Origin: Bacillus sp. FJAT-45350
GTDB taxonomy: Bacteria > Bacillota > Bacilli > Bacillales > NISU01
Reading direction: 5' to 3'
DNA: 64,000 nucleotides
Assembly (NCBI RefSeq): GCF_002335805.1
Contig: NZ_NISU01000001.1
Span: 2,798,079 to 2,862,078 of the forward strand
How positions within the stretch are numbered: position 1 is the first letter of the stretch; each line of letters starts with the position of its first letter. Both the position numbers and the translations under genes were made by a program. This document shows, one piece after another, positions 36,729-44,082 of the stretch. The notes beneath the pieces were generated by a model. It did not search any database. It was not told where the DNA came from and was given only the letters and a program-made list of their open reading frames with translations.

Positions 36729-36739
36729 GTTGTCTTTTT

Positions 36740-36818
36740 AAGGGGTAATGAAATAATTCGTTTTCCTAAAGGTACACTAGTTGTTACAACTAGCTAAGAC
36801 GGTACGGACTTCCCCTTT
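36740..36818 (+). promoter_or_regulatory. Compact palindromic leader element
   Basis: The 17-bp perfect inverted repeat CTAGTTGTTACAACTAG (36777-36793) is enclosed by CGTTTT/AAGACG and AAGGGG/CCCCTT arms and followed by TATTTTTG. It may be an operator for an unknown regulator or a third RNA hairpin 35 bases before the ribosome binding site. Confidence 0.5.
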
Positions 36819-36854
36819 ATTTTTGTAAAATCTATTTAGTTAGGAGATATGAGA

Positions 36855-38087
36855 ATGGGAAAAGCACTTATAATTGGTTGTGGTGGAGTGGCTACAGTAG
36901 CCATCCATAAATGCGTTCAAAACAGCGAGGTATTTGAAGAGATTTGTATCGCTAGTCGTACGAAATCAAAGTGTGATGAATTAAAAGCAAAACTAGATGG
37001 TGGGAAAACGAAAATTACAACTGCTCAAGTTGATGCTGATAATGTAGATGAGTTAATTGCTTTAATTGAAGAAGTAAAACCAGATGTTGTTATGAACTTA
37101 GCATTACCATACCAAGACTTAACGATTATGGATGCTTGCTTAGCAACTAAAACAAATTACTTAGATACTGCGAACTACGAACCAGAAGATACGGCAAAGT
37201 TTGAATACAGTTGGCAGTGGGAATACCGTGAGCGCTTTGAAAAGGCTGGTATTACTGCACTATTAGGTAGCGGCTTTGACCCAGGTGTAACAGGGGTATT
37301 CTCTGCACATGCACTAAAGCATCACTTTGATGAAATTGAATATATTGATATTCTTGACTGCAACGCAGGAGATCATGGGTATCCTTTCGCTACGAATTTC
37401 AATCCTGAAATCAATATCCGTGAAGTTTCAGCTAATGGACGTTACTGGGAGAATGGCGAATGGATTGAAACAAAACCGATGGAAATTAAACGAGTGTACG
37501 ATTTCCCAGAAATTGGTGAAAAGGATATGTACTTATTATATCATGAAGAACTTGAATCTCTTGCAGTAAATATCCCTGGCATCAAGCGTATTCGTTTCTT
37601 TATGACATTTGGGCAGAGTTATTTAACTCACCTAAAATGTCTTGAGAATGTAGGGTTAACATCAATTGAACCGATTGAATATCAAGGGCAACAAATCGTA
37701 CCACTTCAGTTCTTAAAAGCATTATTACCTGACCCTGCTTCACTTGGGCCTCGTACTAAAGGAAAAACAAACATCGGTTGTATCTTTAAAGGTAAAAAGG
37801 ACGGAAAAGAGAAAACGTATTATGTTTACAATGTTTGTGACCATGAAGAGTGCTTTGCAGAAGTAGGTTCTCAAGCTGTATCTTATACAACAGGTGTTCC
37901 TGCAATGATTGGTGCTATGATGCTGATGACTGGAAAATGGAATAAACCAGGCGTATATAATATAGAAGAATTTGATCCAGATCCATTCATGGATGCATTA
38001 AACAAATGGGGCTTACCATGGAAAGAAAGCCTAGACCCAGAACTTGTAGATTCGGAGCCTATCAAAGAGCCGGAGTCAATTCGTTAA
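36855..38087 (+). CDS. Carboxy(nor)spermidine synthase/dehydrogenase (saccharopine dehydrogenase family)
   Basis: A 410-residue NADPH-dependent enzyme. The Rossmann start is MGKALIIGCGGVATVAIHKC, the central catalytic region holds LLGSGFDPGVTGVFSAHA, and the C-terminal half is the family's substrate domain. Such enzymes condense aspartate semialdehyde with putrescine or diaminopropane to carboxyspermidine or carboxynorspermidine. The next gene encodes the matching decarboxylase, which makes this assignment firm over saccharopine (lysine) metabolism. AGGAG is 8 bases before the chosen ATG at 36855; the ATG at 36849 is too close. The long leader suggests regulated expression. Confidence 0.9.
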   Translation: MGKALIIGCGGVATVAIHKCVQNSEVFEEICIASRTKSKCDELKAKLDGGKTKITTAQVDADNVDELIALIEEVKPDVVMNLALPYQDLTIMDACLATKTNYLDTANYEPEDTAKFEYSWQWEYRERFEKAGITALLGSGFDPGVTGVFSAHALKHHFDEIEYIDILDCNAGDHGYPFATNFNPEINIREVSANGRYWENGEWIETKPMEIKRVYDFPEIGEKDMYLLYHEELESLAVNIPGIKRIRFFMTFGQSYLTHLKCLENVGLTSIEPIEYQGQQIVPLQFLKALLPDPASLGPRTKGKTNIGCIFKGKKDGKEKTYYVYNVCDHEECFAEVGSQAVSYTTGVPAMIGAMMLMTGKWNKPGVYNIEEFDPDPFMDALNKWGLPWKESLDPELVDSEPIKEPESIR

Positions 38088-38088
38088 A

Positions 38089-39213
38089 ATGAAGTTTGAA
38101 GAGTTACCAACACCAAGTTATGTAGTAGATGAACGTCTTCTAGAGAAGAATCTTAAAATCCTGAACGGAGTCATGGAACGTACAGGGGCTAAGATCATTT
38201 TGGCACAAAAGGCCTTTTCAATGTTTAGTATGTACCCACTAGTTAGCAAGTATTTAAGCGGCACAGCTGCGAGTGGCTTATACGAAGCAAGACTAGGCTA
38301 TGAGGAAATGGGCAAAGAAAATCACGTCTTTGCCCCTGCCTACCGTGAAGATGAAATCGATGAAATAATTTCTTATTGCGACCATATCATCTTTAATTCG
38401 TTTTCACAGGTTGAAAAGTTTAAAGATAAGGTTCTTCAAGCTGGTAAAAGTATAGGCTTACGCATTAATCCTGAATGCTCTACTCAGGTAGGGCATGATA
38501 TCTACAACCCGTGTGCAACAGGTTCGAGATTCGGAGTAACAATCGAACACTTCCGTCCAGATTTACTAGATGGAATTTCAGGGTTACACTTTCATACACT
38601 TTGCCAACAAAATTCGGATGACCTAGCCAAAACGCTTGACGCTATTGAAGAAAAGTTTGGACCGTGGTTATCTGAAATGGAATGGATTAACTTTGGTGGT
38701 GGACACCACATCACTAGAGAAGATTACGATATTCCGTTACTTGAAGAATGTATTAAGAGAATGCAAACAAAGTATGGACTAAAAGTATATCTTGAGCCAG
38801 GTGAGGCTGTTGCTCTTAATGCAGGCTATCTAGTGACAACTGTACTTGATACACTTCAAAACGGAATGGAAATTGCGATCCTTGACACATCTGCATCTTG
38901 TCATATGCCGGATGTGTTAGAAATGCCTTACCGTCCCCCACTATTTGAGTCAGGGGAAGCGGGCGAGAAGCCATTCACGTATCGTCTTGGTGGTCAAACG
39001 TGTCTATCAGGAGATACTATCGGGGATTATTCATTCGACCAACCACTTAAGAGTGGCGACCGTTTAATCTTTGGTGATATGGCAATTTACACTATGGTGA
39101 AGAACACTACGTTCAACGGCATGCCATTACCAAGTATCGCTGTTCAAGATAAAGATGGAGATTGTCACATTGTCCACAAGTTCGGTTATCAAGATTTTAA
39201 GATGAGACTCTAG
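38089..39213 (+). CDS. nspC: Carboxy(nor)spermidine decarboxylase
   Basis: A 374-residue PLP enzyme of the alanine racemase/ornithine decarboxylase fold. The PLP lysine lies in ILAQKAFSMFS, with LHFHTLCQQ, NFGGGHHITREDYD and the C-terminal DTSASCHMPDVLEMPYRP that is typical of NspC. It decarboxylates carboxyspermidine or carboxynorspermidine to spermidine or norspermidine. The ATG lies one base after the stop codon of the synthase, so the two are translationally coupled. The pathway bypasses S-adenosylmethionine decarboxylase (SpeD/SpeE). Confidence 0.95.
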   Translation: MKFEELPTPSYVVDERLLEKNLKILNGVMERTGAKIILAQKAFSMFSMYPLVSKYLSGTAASGLYEARLGYEEMGKENHVFAPAYREDEIDEIISYCDHIIFNSFSQVEKFKDKVLQAGKSIGLRINPECSTQVGHDIYNPCATGSRFGVTIEHFRPDLLDGISGLHFHTLCQQNSDDLAKTLDAIEEKFGPWLSEMEWINFGGGHHITREDYDIPLLEECIKRMQTKYGLKVYLEPGEAVALNAGYLVTTVLDTLQNGMEIAILDTSASCHMPDVLEMPYRPPLFESGEAGEKPFTYRLGGQTCLSGDTIGDYSFDQPLKSGDRLIFGDMAIYTMVKNTTFNGMPLPSIAVQDKDGDCHIVHKFGYQDFKMRL

Positions 39214-39238
39214 TAACAGAAGCATCGAGTTAGAATAG

Positions 39239-39270
39239 AAACCAGATTCTGAAAATAGGATCTGGTTTTT
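39239..39270 (+). terminator. Terminator of the polyamine operon
   Basis: AACCAGAT (39240-39247) and ATCTGGTT (39260-39267), then further Ts. Confidence 0.8.
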
Positions 39271-39324
39271 GGTTGGGAACAAACTAGATTGCAAGACTGA
39301 CCAATCTAATCCCACGTTACTATA

Positions 39325-39363
39325 TTAAAGAGCCAAGCAAAGTGAGTTTGCTTGGCTCTTTAA
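39325..39363 (-). terminator. Terminator of the wrbA gene
   Basis: A 17-bp perfect stem TTAAAGAGCCAAGCAAA (39325-39341) with TTTGCTTGGCTCTTTAA (39347-39363) and a 5-base loop. Confidence 0.85.
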
Positions 39364-39365
39364 CT

Positions 39366-39977
39366 CTATTGATTTCCTTTTTTCACCCATTCAGCAATTG
39401 TAACCGTTCGCTTCGCTTGGTGTTTAACTGCTGCTTGCACATCTTCAACCATGTTCCCTCCTTGGTCGACTGTTACGCTGACTCCGTAAGGGTTGCCTCC
39501 AGAAGTAAATTGAACTGGGTCCGTATATCCAGGTGAAGCAATAATTGCGCCCCAGTGATGCATAGTAGTGTAAAGAGAAAGAATTGTTTGTTCTTGACCA
39601 CCATGAGAGTTTTGCGCTGAAGTCATCGCACTAACCACTTTGTTCATTAGTTTACCGTTAAACCATAATCCACCTGTTGTATCTAAAAATTGCTTCATTT
39701 GAGCTGGCATATTTCCAAAACGCGTCGGTGCACTGAAGATAATTGCATCTGCCCACTCAAGATCATCTAATGTTACTTCTGGTACATCTTTTGTTGAATC
39801 AACATGAGCTTTCCAACCTTCATTTGCATCAATAACTGATTGTGGAGCTAATTCAGGTACTTTTAATATCTTAACTTCAGCACCTGCTTCTGTAGCACCT
39901 TCTTCAGCCCATTTTGATAATTGATAGTTTGTTCCACCCATACTATAATAAACTACTGCTAATTTTACTTTTGACAT
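39366..39977 (-). CDS. wrbA: NAD(P)H:quinone oxidoreductase, WrbA type
   Basis: A 203-residue flavodoxin-fold enzyme that reduces quinones by two electrons and so avoids semiquinone radicals. The FMN-binding motif is YYSMGGTNYQLSKW, with FSAPTRFGNMPAQMKQFLD and the GGQEQT region. AAGGAG precedes the ATG at 39977; the frame is open further upstream without a site. Separated MhqR-like half sites lie at 40128-40160, so induction by quinones is likely. Confidence 0.92.
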   Translation of the reverse strand: MSKVKLAVVYYSMGGTNYQLSKWAEEGATEAGAEVKILKVPELAPQSVIDANEGWKAHVDSTKDVPEVTLDDLEWADAIIFSAPTRFGNMPAQMKQFLDTTGGLWFNGKLMNKVVSAMTSAQNSHGGQEQTILSLYTTMHHWGAIIASPGYTDPVQFTSGGNPYGVSVTVDQGGNMVEDVQAAVKHQAKRTVTIAEWVKKGNQ

Positions 39978-40127
39978 GTTATTCGTCTCCTTTGTATTTC
40001 CGAATATTTTTTTTAAGAAATCCACACTAATACACCCACTTTTCTTAAGTAAAATTTAATTACCTCTTCTAATTCAGAACCACCTCCATTGAAAATAAAA
40101 GCCACTTAAGTTCCCCCTTAAACTCTT

Positions 40128-40160
40128 TATCTTGAATCCAAATCTCTTTAGTTCGAGATA
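40128..40160. promoter_or_regulatory. MhqR-like half sites before wrbA
   Basis: TATCTTGAAT (40128-40137) and TTCGAGATA (40152-40160) are the two halves of the operator at 41081 but set 14 bases apart. They lie 150 bases upstream of the wrbA ATG. Confidence 0.5.
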
Positions 40161-40170
40161 ATTGTATATA

Positions 40171-40210
40171 AAAAAAGAACTCTGTCTCAGCCCCTCTAAG
40201 GGACCAAGAC
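40171..40210 (-). terminator. Terminator of the pirin gene
   Basis: GTCTCAGCCCCT (40184-40195) pairs with AGGGACCAAGAC (40199-40210) with several wobble pairs, followed on the minus strand by a run of seven Ts. Confidence 0.6.
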
Positions 40211-40264
40211 ACCCCCAACCTTACATCCTTATTGATAAGTTTCTAGAATCATTACTATTAATCT

Positions 40265-40960
40265 TTATTTTTTCATTTCTATTAATAAAATGTGTGATGT
40301 TTTATCTGAAGTAATTGTAATTTCTTCTTCAACAATTTCCATACCATCTCTTTCTGTTAACTCGATGTCATTGATTGTTGACGTTCCTTCTATTTGAATT
40401 AAATACGCTTGCCTTCCTTCTTTTACTGGGAAACTTATATTACTCCCTTGCTGCAATTCAACGGAATACACATTAACATCTTGATTGATTTTAATTGGTG
40501 CATCTCCCTCTACCCCTGATACCATATGGAGCCAATTGTTTTTTCGTTCTTCCCAATTAAATTTGTAATCTCCATAGTTTGGTTTATGTCCCGTTAGGTC
40601 AGGTAATATCCAAATTTGCAAGAATCGTAATGTAGTTTCTCCTAAGTTGTGCTCACTATGAAGTACACCTGTTCCCGCGCTCATGTATTGGATTTGCCCT
40701 CGTGAAATCGTAGCTTGATTTCCCATGCTATCGGCATGAGTCAGCTCACCGTCTACGACATATGAAATGATTTCCATATTTCGATGAGGATGTGTATCAA
40801 ATCCTTTATTCGGTTCAACTAAATCATCATTAACTACACGTAAAGCTCCAAATTGAATATTGTCTGGATTATAATACTCAGCAAATGAGAAATGAAACTT
40901 ACTCTTTAACCAGCCAAGATTACTAGATCCCATGTTTTTACTATCTAATTTTCTTAACAT
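40265..40960 (-). CDS. Pirin-family (YhhW-type) cupin protein
   Basis: A 231-residue bicupin. The metal-site residues are in GFDTHPHRNMEIISYV, and GTGVLHSEHN carries the other ligands. Bacterial YhhW-type pirins oxidise the flavonoid quercetin and many are induced by quinone stress. AGGAGAG lies 6 bases before the ATG at 40960. A palindromic MhqR-like operator lies 120 bases upstream. Its neighbour WrbA fits a shared quinone-response role. Confidence 0.9.
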   Translation of the reverse strand: MLRKLDSKNMGSSNLGWLKSKFHFSFAEYYNPDNIQFGALRVVNDDLVEPNKGFDTHPHRNMEIISYVVDGELTHADSMGNQATISRGQIQYMSAGTGVLHSEHNLGETTLRFLQIWILPDLTGHKPNYGDYKFNWEERKNNWLHMVSGVEGDAPIKINQDVNVYSVELQQGSNISFPVKEGRQAYLIQIEGTSTINDIELTERDGMEIVEEEITITSDKTSHILLIEMKK

Positions 40961-41080
40961 TATTTTCTCTCCTATCAAATTGAAGATATCTATTTTCTCG
41001 AATACAAGTTATGAATTAATATATTCTTAATTCGAGATATAAAACCGTAAAAATATGTTTTTATTACGTAACAACCCTTT

Positions 41081-41098
41081 TATCTTGAATTCGAGATA
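41081..41098. promoter_or_regulatory. MhqR-like operator before the pirin gene
   Basis: TATCTTGAATTCGAGATA is an 18-bp near-perfect palindrome that closely resembles the Bacillus subtilis MhqR box (TATCTCGAATTCGAGATA as I recall it). A half copy TTCGAGATAT lies at 41031-41040. MhqR represses quinone-detoxification genes. Confidence 0.7.
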
Positions 41099-41220
41099 AT
41101 TATATAACAGTTTATTTTCTCATGTCAACCGACTGAAACTAATTAACTGCTATTTAATTTTCAGATTATGCACTCATCTACTTAAAGGGAGCGTTACAGC
41201 TATTTCTCAAAAACACTCCC

Positions 41221-41259
41221 CAGTCCACTTCATCTATTTAGTATTTTTTCAGCGCTCTC
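41221..41259 (+). repeat. Right-end remnant of the MITE-like repeat
   Basis: CACTTCATCTATTTAG then TATTTTTTCAGCGCTCTC resembles the right end of copy B, including its ATCTATTT segment. No left end or target duplication is seen. Confidence 0.45.
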
Positions 41260-41308
41260 TTATATCACCACATCATAGATAGAGCTTACTCTTTTCCAAA
41301 GTTATTTT

Positions 41309-41872
41309 CTAAAAGGATAGAATCCCCTTGTTGGTGATTTTAATAATAATATTTGCTAATTCTTTTGGTGATTTATCTAGGTCATTTTCTAGCCAACATT
41401 TTATAACATTGATACAACCACTGACAACAAAAATCCCAACATACTCAGAAATATCCGATTTTTGCTTATTTGCAGTCAGCCAGTTTTTTACCGTAAATCG
41501 ATGGGCAATATTCATCACTCTATTTTGAAATGAAGTGTCACCGTTCTCACTTAATAATGTTTGACAGATATCTCTATTTTCAGCTATGTACTCAAGCATT
41601 TTTTCTGTCATCTGTAATGCTTCTTCCTCCACAGGGAATTCATACTTATTTAGTGTTACTAGCATATCCTCAATAATTTCCTCTTCAATTTTATAAAGAA
41701 GTTCATACTGATCTGAATAATGCGAATAAAAAGTAGATCGGTTAATATCAGCAAGTTCGCATAATTCCTTTACTGTTACAGATGAAATTGCCTTATCCTT
41801 TAAAATTTTCATCAAACTATTTTTTAATACCATTCGTGTATATTTTTTTCGTCTATCGAGCTTTGAAGTCAT
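41309..41872 (-). CDS. TetR-family transcriptional regulator
   Basis: A 187-residue regulator with an N-terminal TetR helix-turn-helix (about 8-55, ISSVTVKELCELADINRSTFYSHY) and a C-terminal all-helical ligand domain of the TetR_C_8 kind. It is transcribed divergently from the MMPL transporter gene across a 130-base gap, so it most likely represses that operon and itself. An inverted repeat over the exporter's -35 box is the candidate operator. Confidence 0.9.
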   Translation of the reverse strand: MTSKLDRRKKYTRMVLKNSLMKILKDKAISSVTVKELCELADINRSTFYSHYSDQYELLYKIEEEIIEDMLVTLNKYEFPVEEEALQMTEKMLEYIAENRDICQTLLSENGDTSFQNRVMNIAHRFTVKNWLTANKQKSDISEYVGIFVVSGCINVIKCWLENDLDKSPKELANIIIKITNKGILSF

Positions 41873-41945
41873 GATTTCTCCCCTTCCAGTACATAATCCA
41901 ACAAAGTTACGTTTTCTGTTGTGTACTAAACGTTCCGTAAAAAAC

Positions 41946-41980
41946 TGTTTGTTGAATAAACAACACTGTGTCTATATAAT
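41946..41980 (+). promoter_or_regulatory. Promoter of the MMPL operon with overlapping inverted repeat
   Basis: TTGAAT (41952-41957), 17 bases, TATAAT (41975-41980). TGTTT (41946-41950) and AAACA (41958-41962) form an inverted repeat around the -35 box, a likely TetR operator. Confidence 0.65.
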
Positions 41981-42001
41981 GATAAAGTGCAAATGAAGAT
42001 T

Positions 42002-44080
42002 ATGCAAGAGAGGGTGTTTATTATAGATATTTCTGCACGGATTATTAAGCATAAAAAAATAGTTCTCTTCACATTTCTCCTTATTGCAGTAATCTCTACC
42101 GTGGCGCAGTTTTTTGTGTCAGTCAATTATAATATGACTGATTATTTGCCTGATGAGGCTCAATCCACTAGAGCGATTGAGATTATGGAAGAAGAATTTA
42201 CTTCATCTGTTCCTAATACGAGAGTCATGATAACCGACGTATCAATACAGGAAGCCTTATTATATAAAGAACAGCTAGCAGCTATTGATGGAGTGTCTGA
42301 TGTAGTCTGGCTAGACGATGTCATTGACTTGAAAACACCTCTTGAGGTTGCCGATGCGGAAACAGTTGAGTCTTATTTCAAAGATGACAAAGCGTTGTTT
42401 TCATTAAGTATTCATAGTGGTGAAGAGGTAGTTGTTACAGATGCCATTTACGAATTAATCGGTGATGATGATGCAATTGCTGGAGAAGCACTTGATACAG
42501 CAACGTCACAAAAGATGGCGGGCACGGAAGCCTTTTATGCAGCAGCATTATTAGTCCCGATCATCATTTTGATTCTTGTACTCTCTACGACATCGTGGAT
42601 TGAGCCTGTGTTCTTCTTAACAGCGATTGGAGTTTCTGTACTAATTAACCTAGGAACGAATATTTTTATAGGCGAAGTGTCATTCGTTACACAATCTGTT
42701 GCTCCAATTTTACAGCTTGCGGTATCTCTAGATTATGCAATATTTCTTCTTCATAGTTTTTCAGATTATAGGAAGAAAACAAATAATCCAGGAGAAGCGA
42801 TGCAACTGGCGATGAAAAAATCATTCCCAGCTATTACAGCAAGCGCGGCAACAACATTCTTTGGCTTTACAGCACTTATGTTAATGCAATTTGAAATTGG
42901 TGCAGACCTAGGATTAAATCTTGTAAAAGGAATTCTACTAAGTTACATCAGTGTGATGGTGTTTTTACCAGCTTTAACGTTATGTTTCTTCAAATGGATG
43001 GATAAAACACAACATAGAAACTTTGTTTCAAGCTTTAAAGGTATTGGCAAAAACATGGTTAATATTAAAATTCCTAGTTTACTCATTGTCTTTGCTATTC
43101 TAATTCCAAGCTTTTTAGCACAAAGTAACACAAACTTTACGTATGGCCTCGGTGACCAACCAGAAACTACACGTGCCGGTATTGATATTATCAAAATTGA
43201 AGAAGCCTTTGGTGAATTAACACCGATTGTGATTTTAGTACCTAAAGGAGATTTAGTTAAAGAAACAGAACTAGTTCAAGAACTGAAGGAGTTAGAACAC
43301 GTTACTAGTGTCATATCTTATGTAAATACAGTTGGGACAGTTATCCCACCAGAATATCTTGAGGAAGACATTACAAGTGAATTCTTCTCGGAAAACTATA
43401 GCCGAATCATTCTTCATACGAATACAGCAAAAGAAGGTGAGATACCTTTTGCTCTGGTCGATACGGTACAGAAAAAAGCAGCTAGTTATTATGGTGATGA
43501 CGCCTTTACTCTCGGGGAAAGCGTTACATTGTATGATATAAAAAATACAGTCATGAGAGATAACACTGTAGTAAATATTATGACCGTCGTAACAATCGCA
43601 ACCGTTTTAATAATTACATTCAAATCAATTTCAATTCCATTAGTTTTACTTATTACGATTCAAGCCGCTGTTTGGATCAATTTATCAATACCGTACTTTA
43701 CCGACACCTCCCTCGTATTTGTAGGGTATCTCATTATAAGTACTGTACAATTAGCAGCAACAGTAGATTACGCTATTTTACTAACTGAAACTTACAAAGA
43801 AAAACGGAAAGAAATGCCTGCTGTAAAGGCAATTAAGAAAACATTAGATGAAAAAACGTTTTCTATTTCTATCTCTGCTGCAATCCTTTCAAGCATTGGC
43901 TTTATCTTATGGTTCACCTCTACAAATCCAATTGTTTCATCTATTGGGTTATTGCTTGGAAGAGGCGCATTACTAGCGTTTGTAATGGTCGTATGTTTCT
44001 TACCAGCATTACTACTGATATTAGATAAATTTATTAGTAAAACTACCTATAAAGCAAACTTCTATGATGAGGAGAAATGA
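42002..44080 (+). CDS. MMPL/RND-family transporter
   Basis: About 692 residues in two repeated halves. Each half starts with one membrane helix and a large extracytoplasmic domain followed by a bundle of five helices. The charged residues in the helices are seen in AVSLDYAIFLLHSFSDYRK and ATVDYAILLTETYKEKR, the MmpL/SecDF-like signatures. Members export lipids, antimicrobials or peptides using the proton-motive force. The start is uncertain: predicted transcription begins near 41987, so GTG 41987 and ATG 41993 are too early, and ATG 42002 lacks a strong site. The next gene overlaps its stop, and the divergent TetR gene probably regulates it. Confidence 0.88.
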   Translation: MQERVFIIDISARIIKHKKIVLFTFLLIAVISTVAQFFVSVNYNMTDYLPDEAQSTRAIEIMEEEFTSSVPNTRVMITDVSIQEALLYKEQLAAIDGVSDVVWLDDVIDLKTPLEVADAETVESYFKDDKALFSLSIHSGEEVVVTDAIYELIGDDDAIAGEALDTATSQKMAGTEAFYAAALLVPIIILILVLSTTSWIEPVFFLTAIGVSVLINLGTNIFIGEVSFVTQSVAPILQLAVSLDYAIFLLHSFSDYRKKTNNPGEAMQLAMKKSFPAITASAATTFFGFTALMLMQFEIGADLGLNLVKGILLSYISVMVFLPALTLCFFKWMDKTQHRNFVSSFKGIGKNMVNIKIPSLLIVFAILIPSFLAQSNTNFTYGLGDQPETTRAGIDIIKIEEAFGELTPIVILVPKGDLVKETELVQELKELEHVTSVISYVNTVGTVIPPEYLEEDITSEFFSENYSRIILHTNTAKEGEIPFALVDTVQKKAASYYGDDAFTLGESVTLYDIKNTVMRDNTVVNIMTVVTIATVLIITFKSISIPLVLLITIQAAVWINLSIPYFTDTSLVFVGYLIISTVQLAATVDYAILLTETYKEKRKEMPAVKAIKKTLDEKTFSISISAAILSSIGFILWFTSTNPIVSSIGLLLGRGALLAFVMVVCFLPALLLILDKFISKTTYKANFYDEEK

Positions 44081-44082
44081 TT

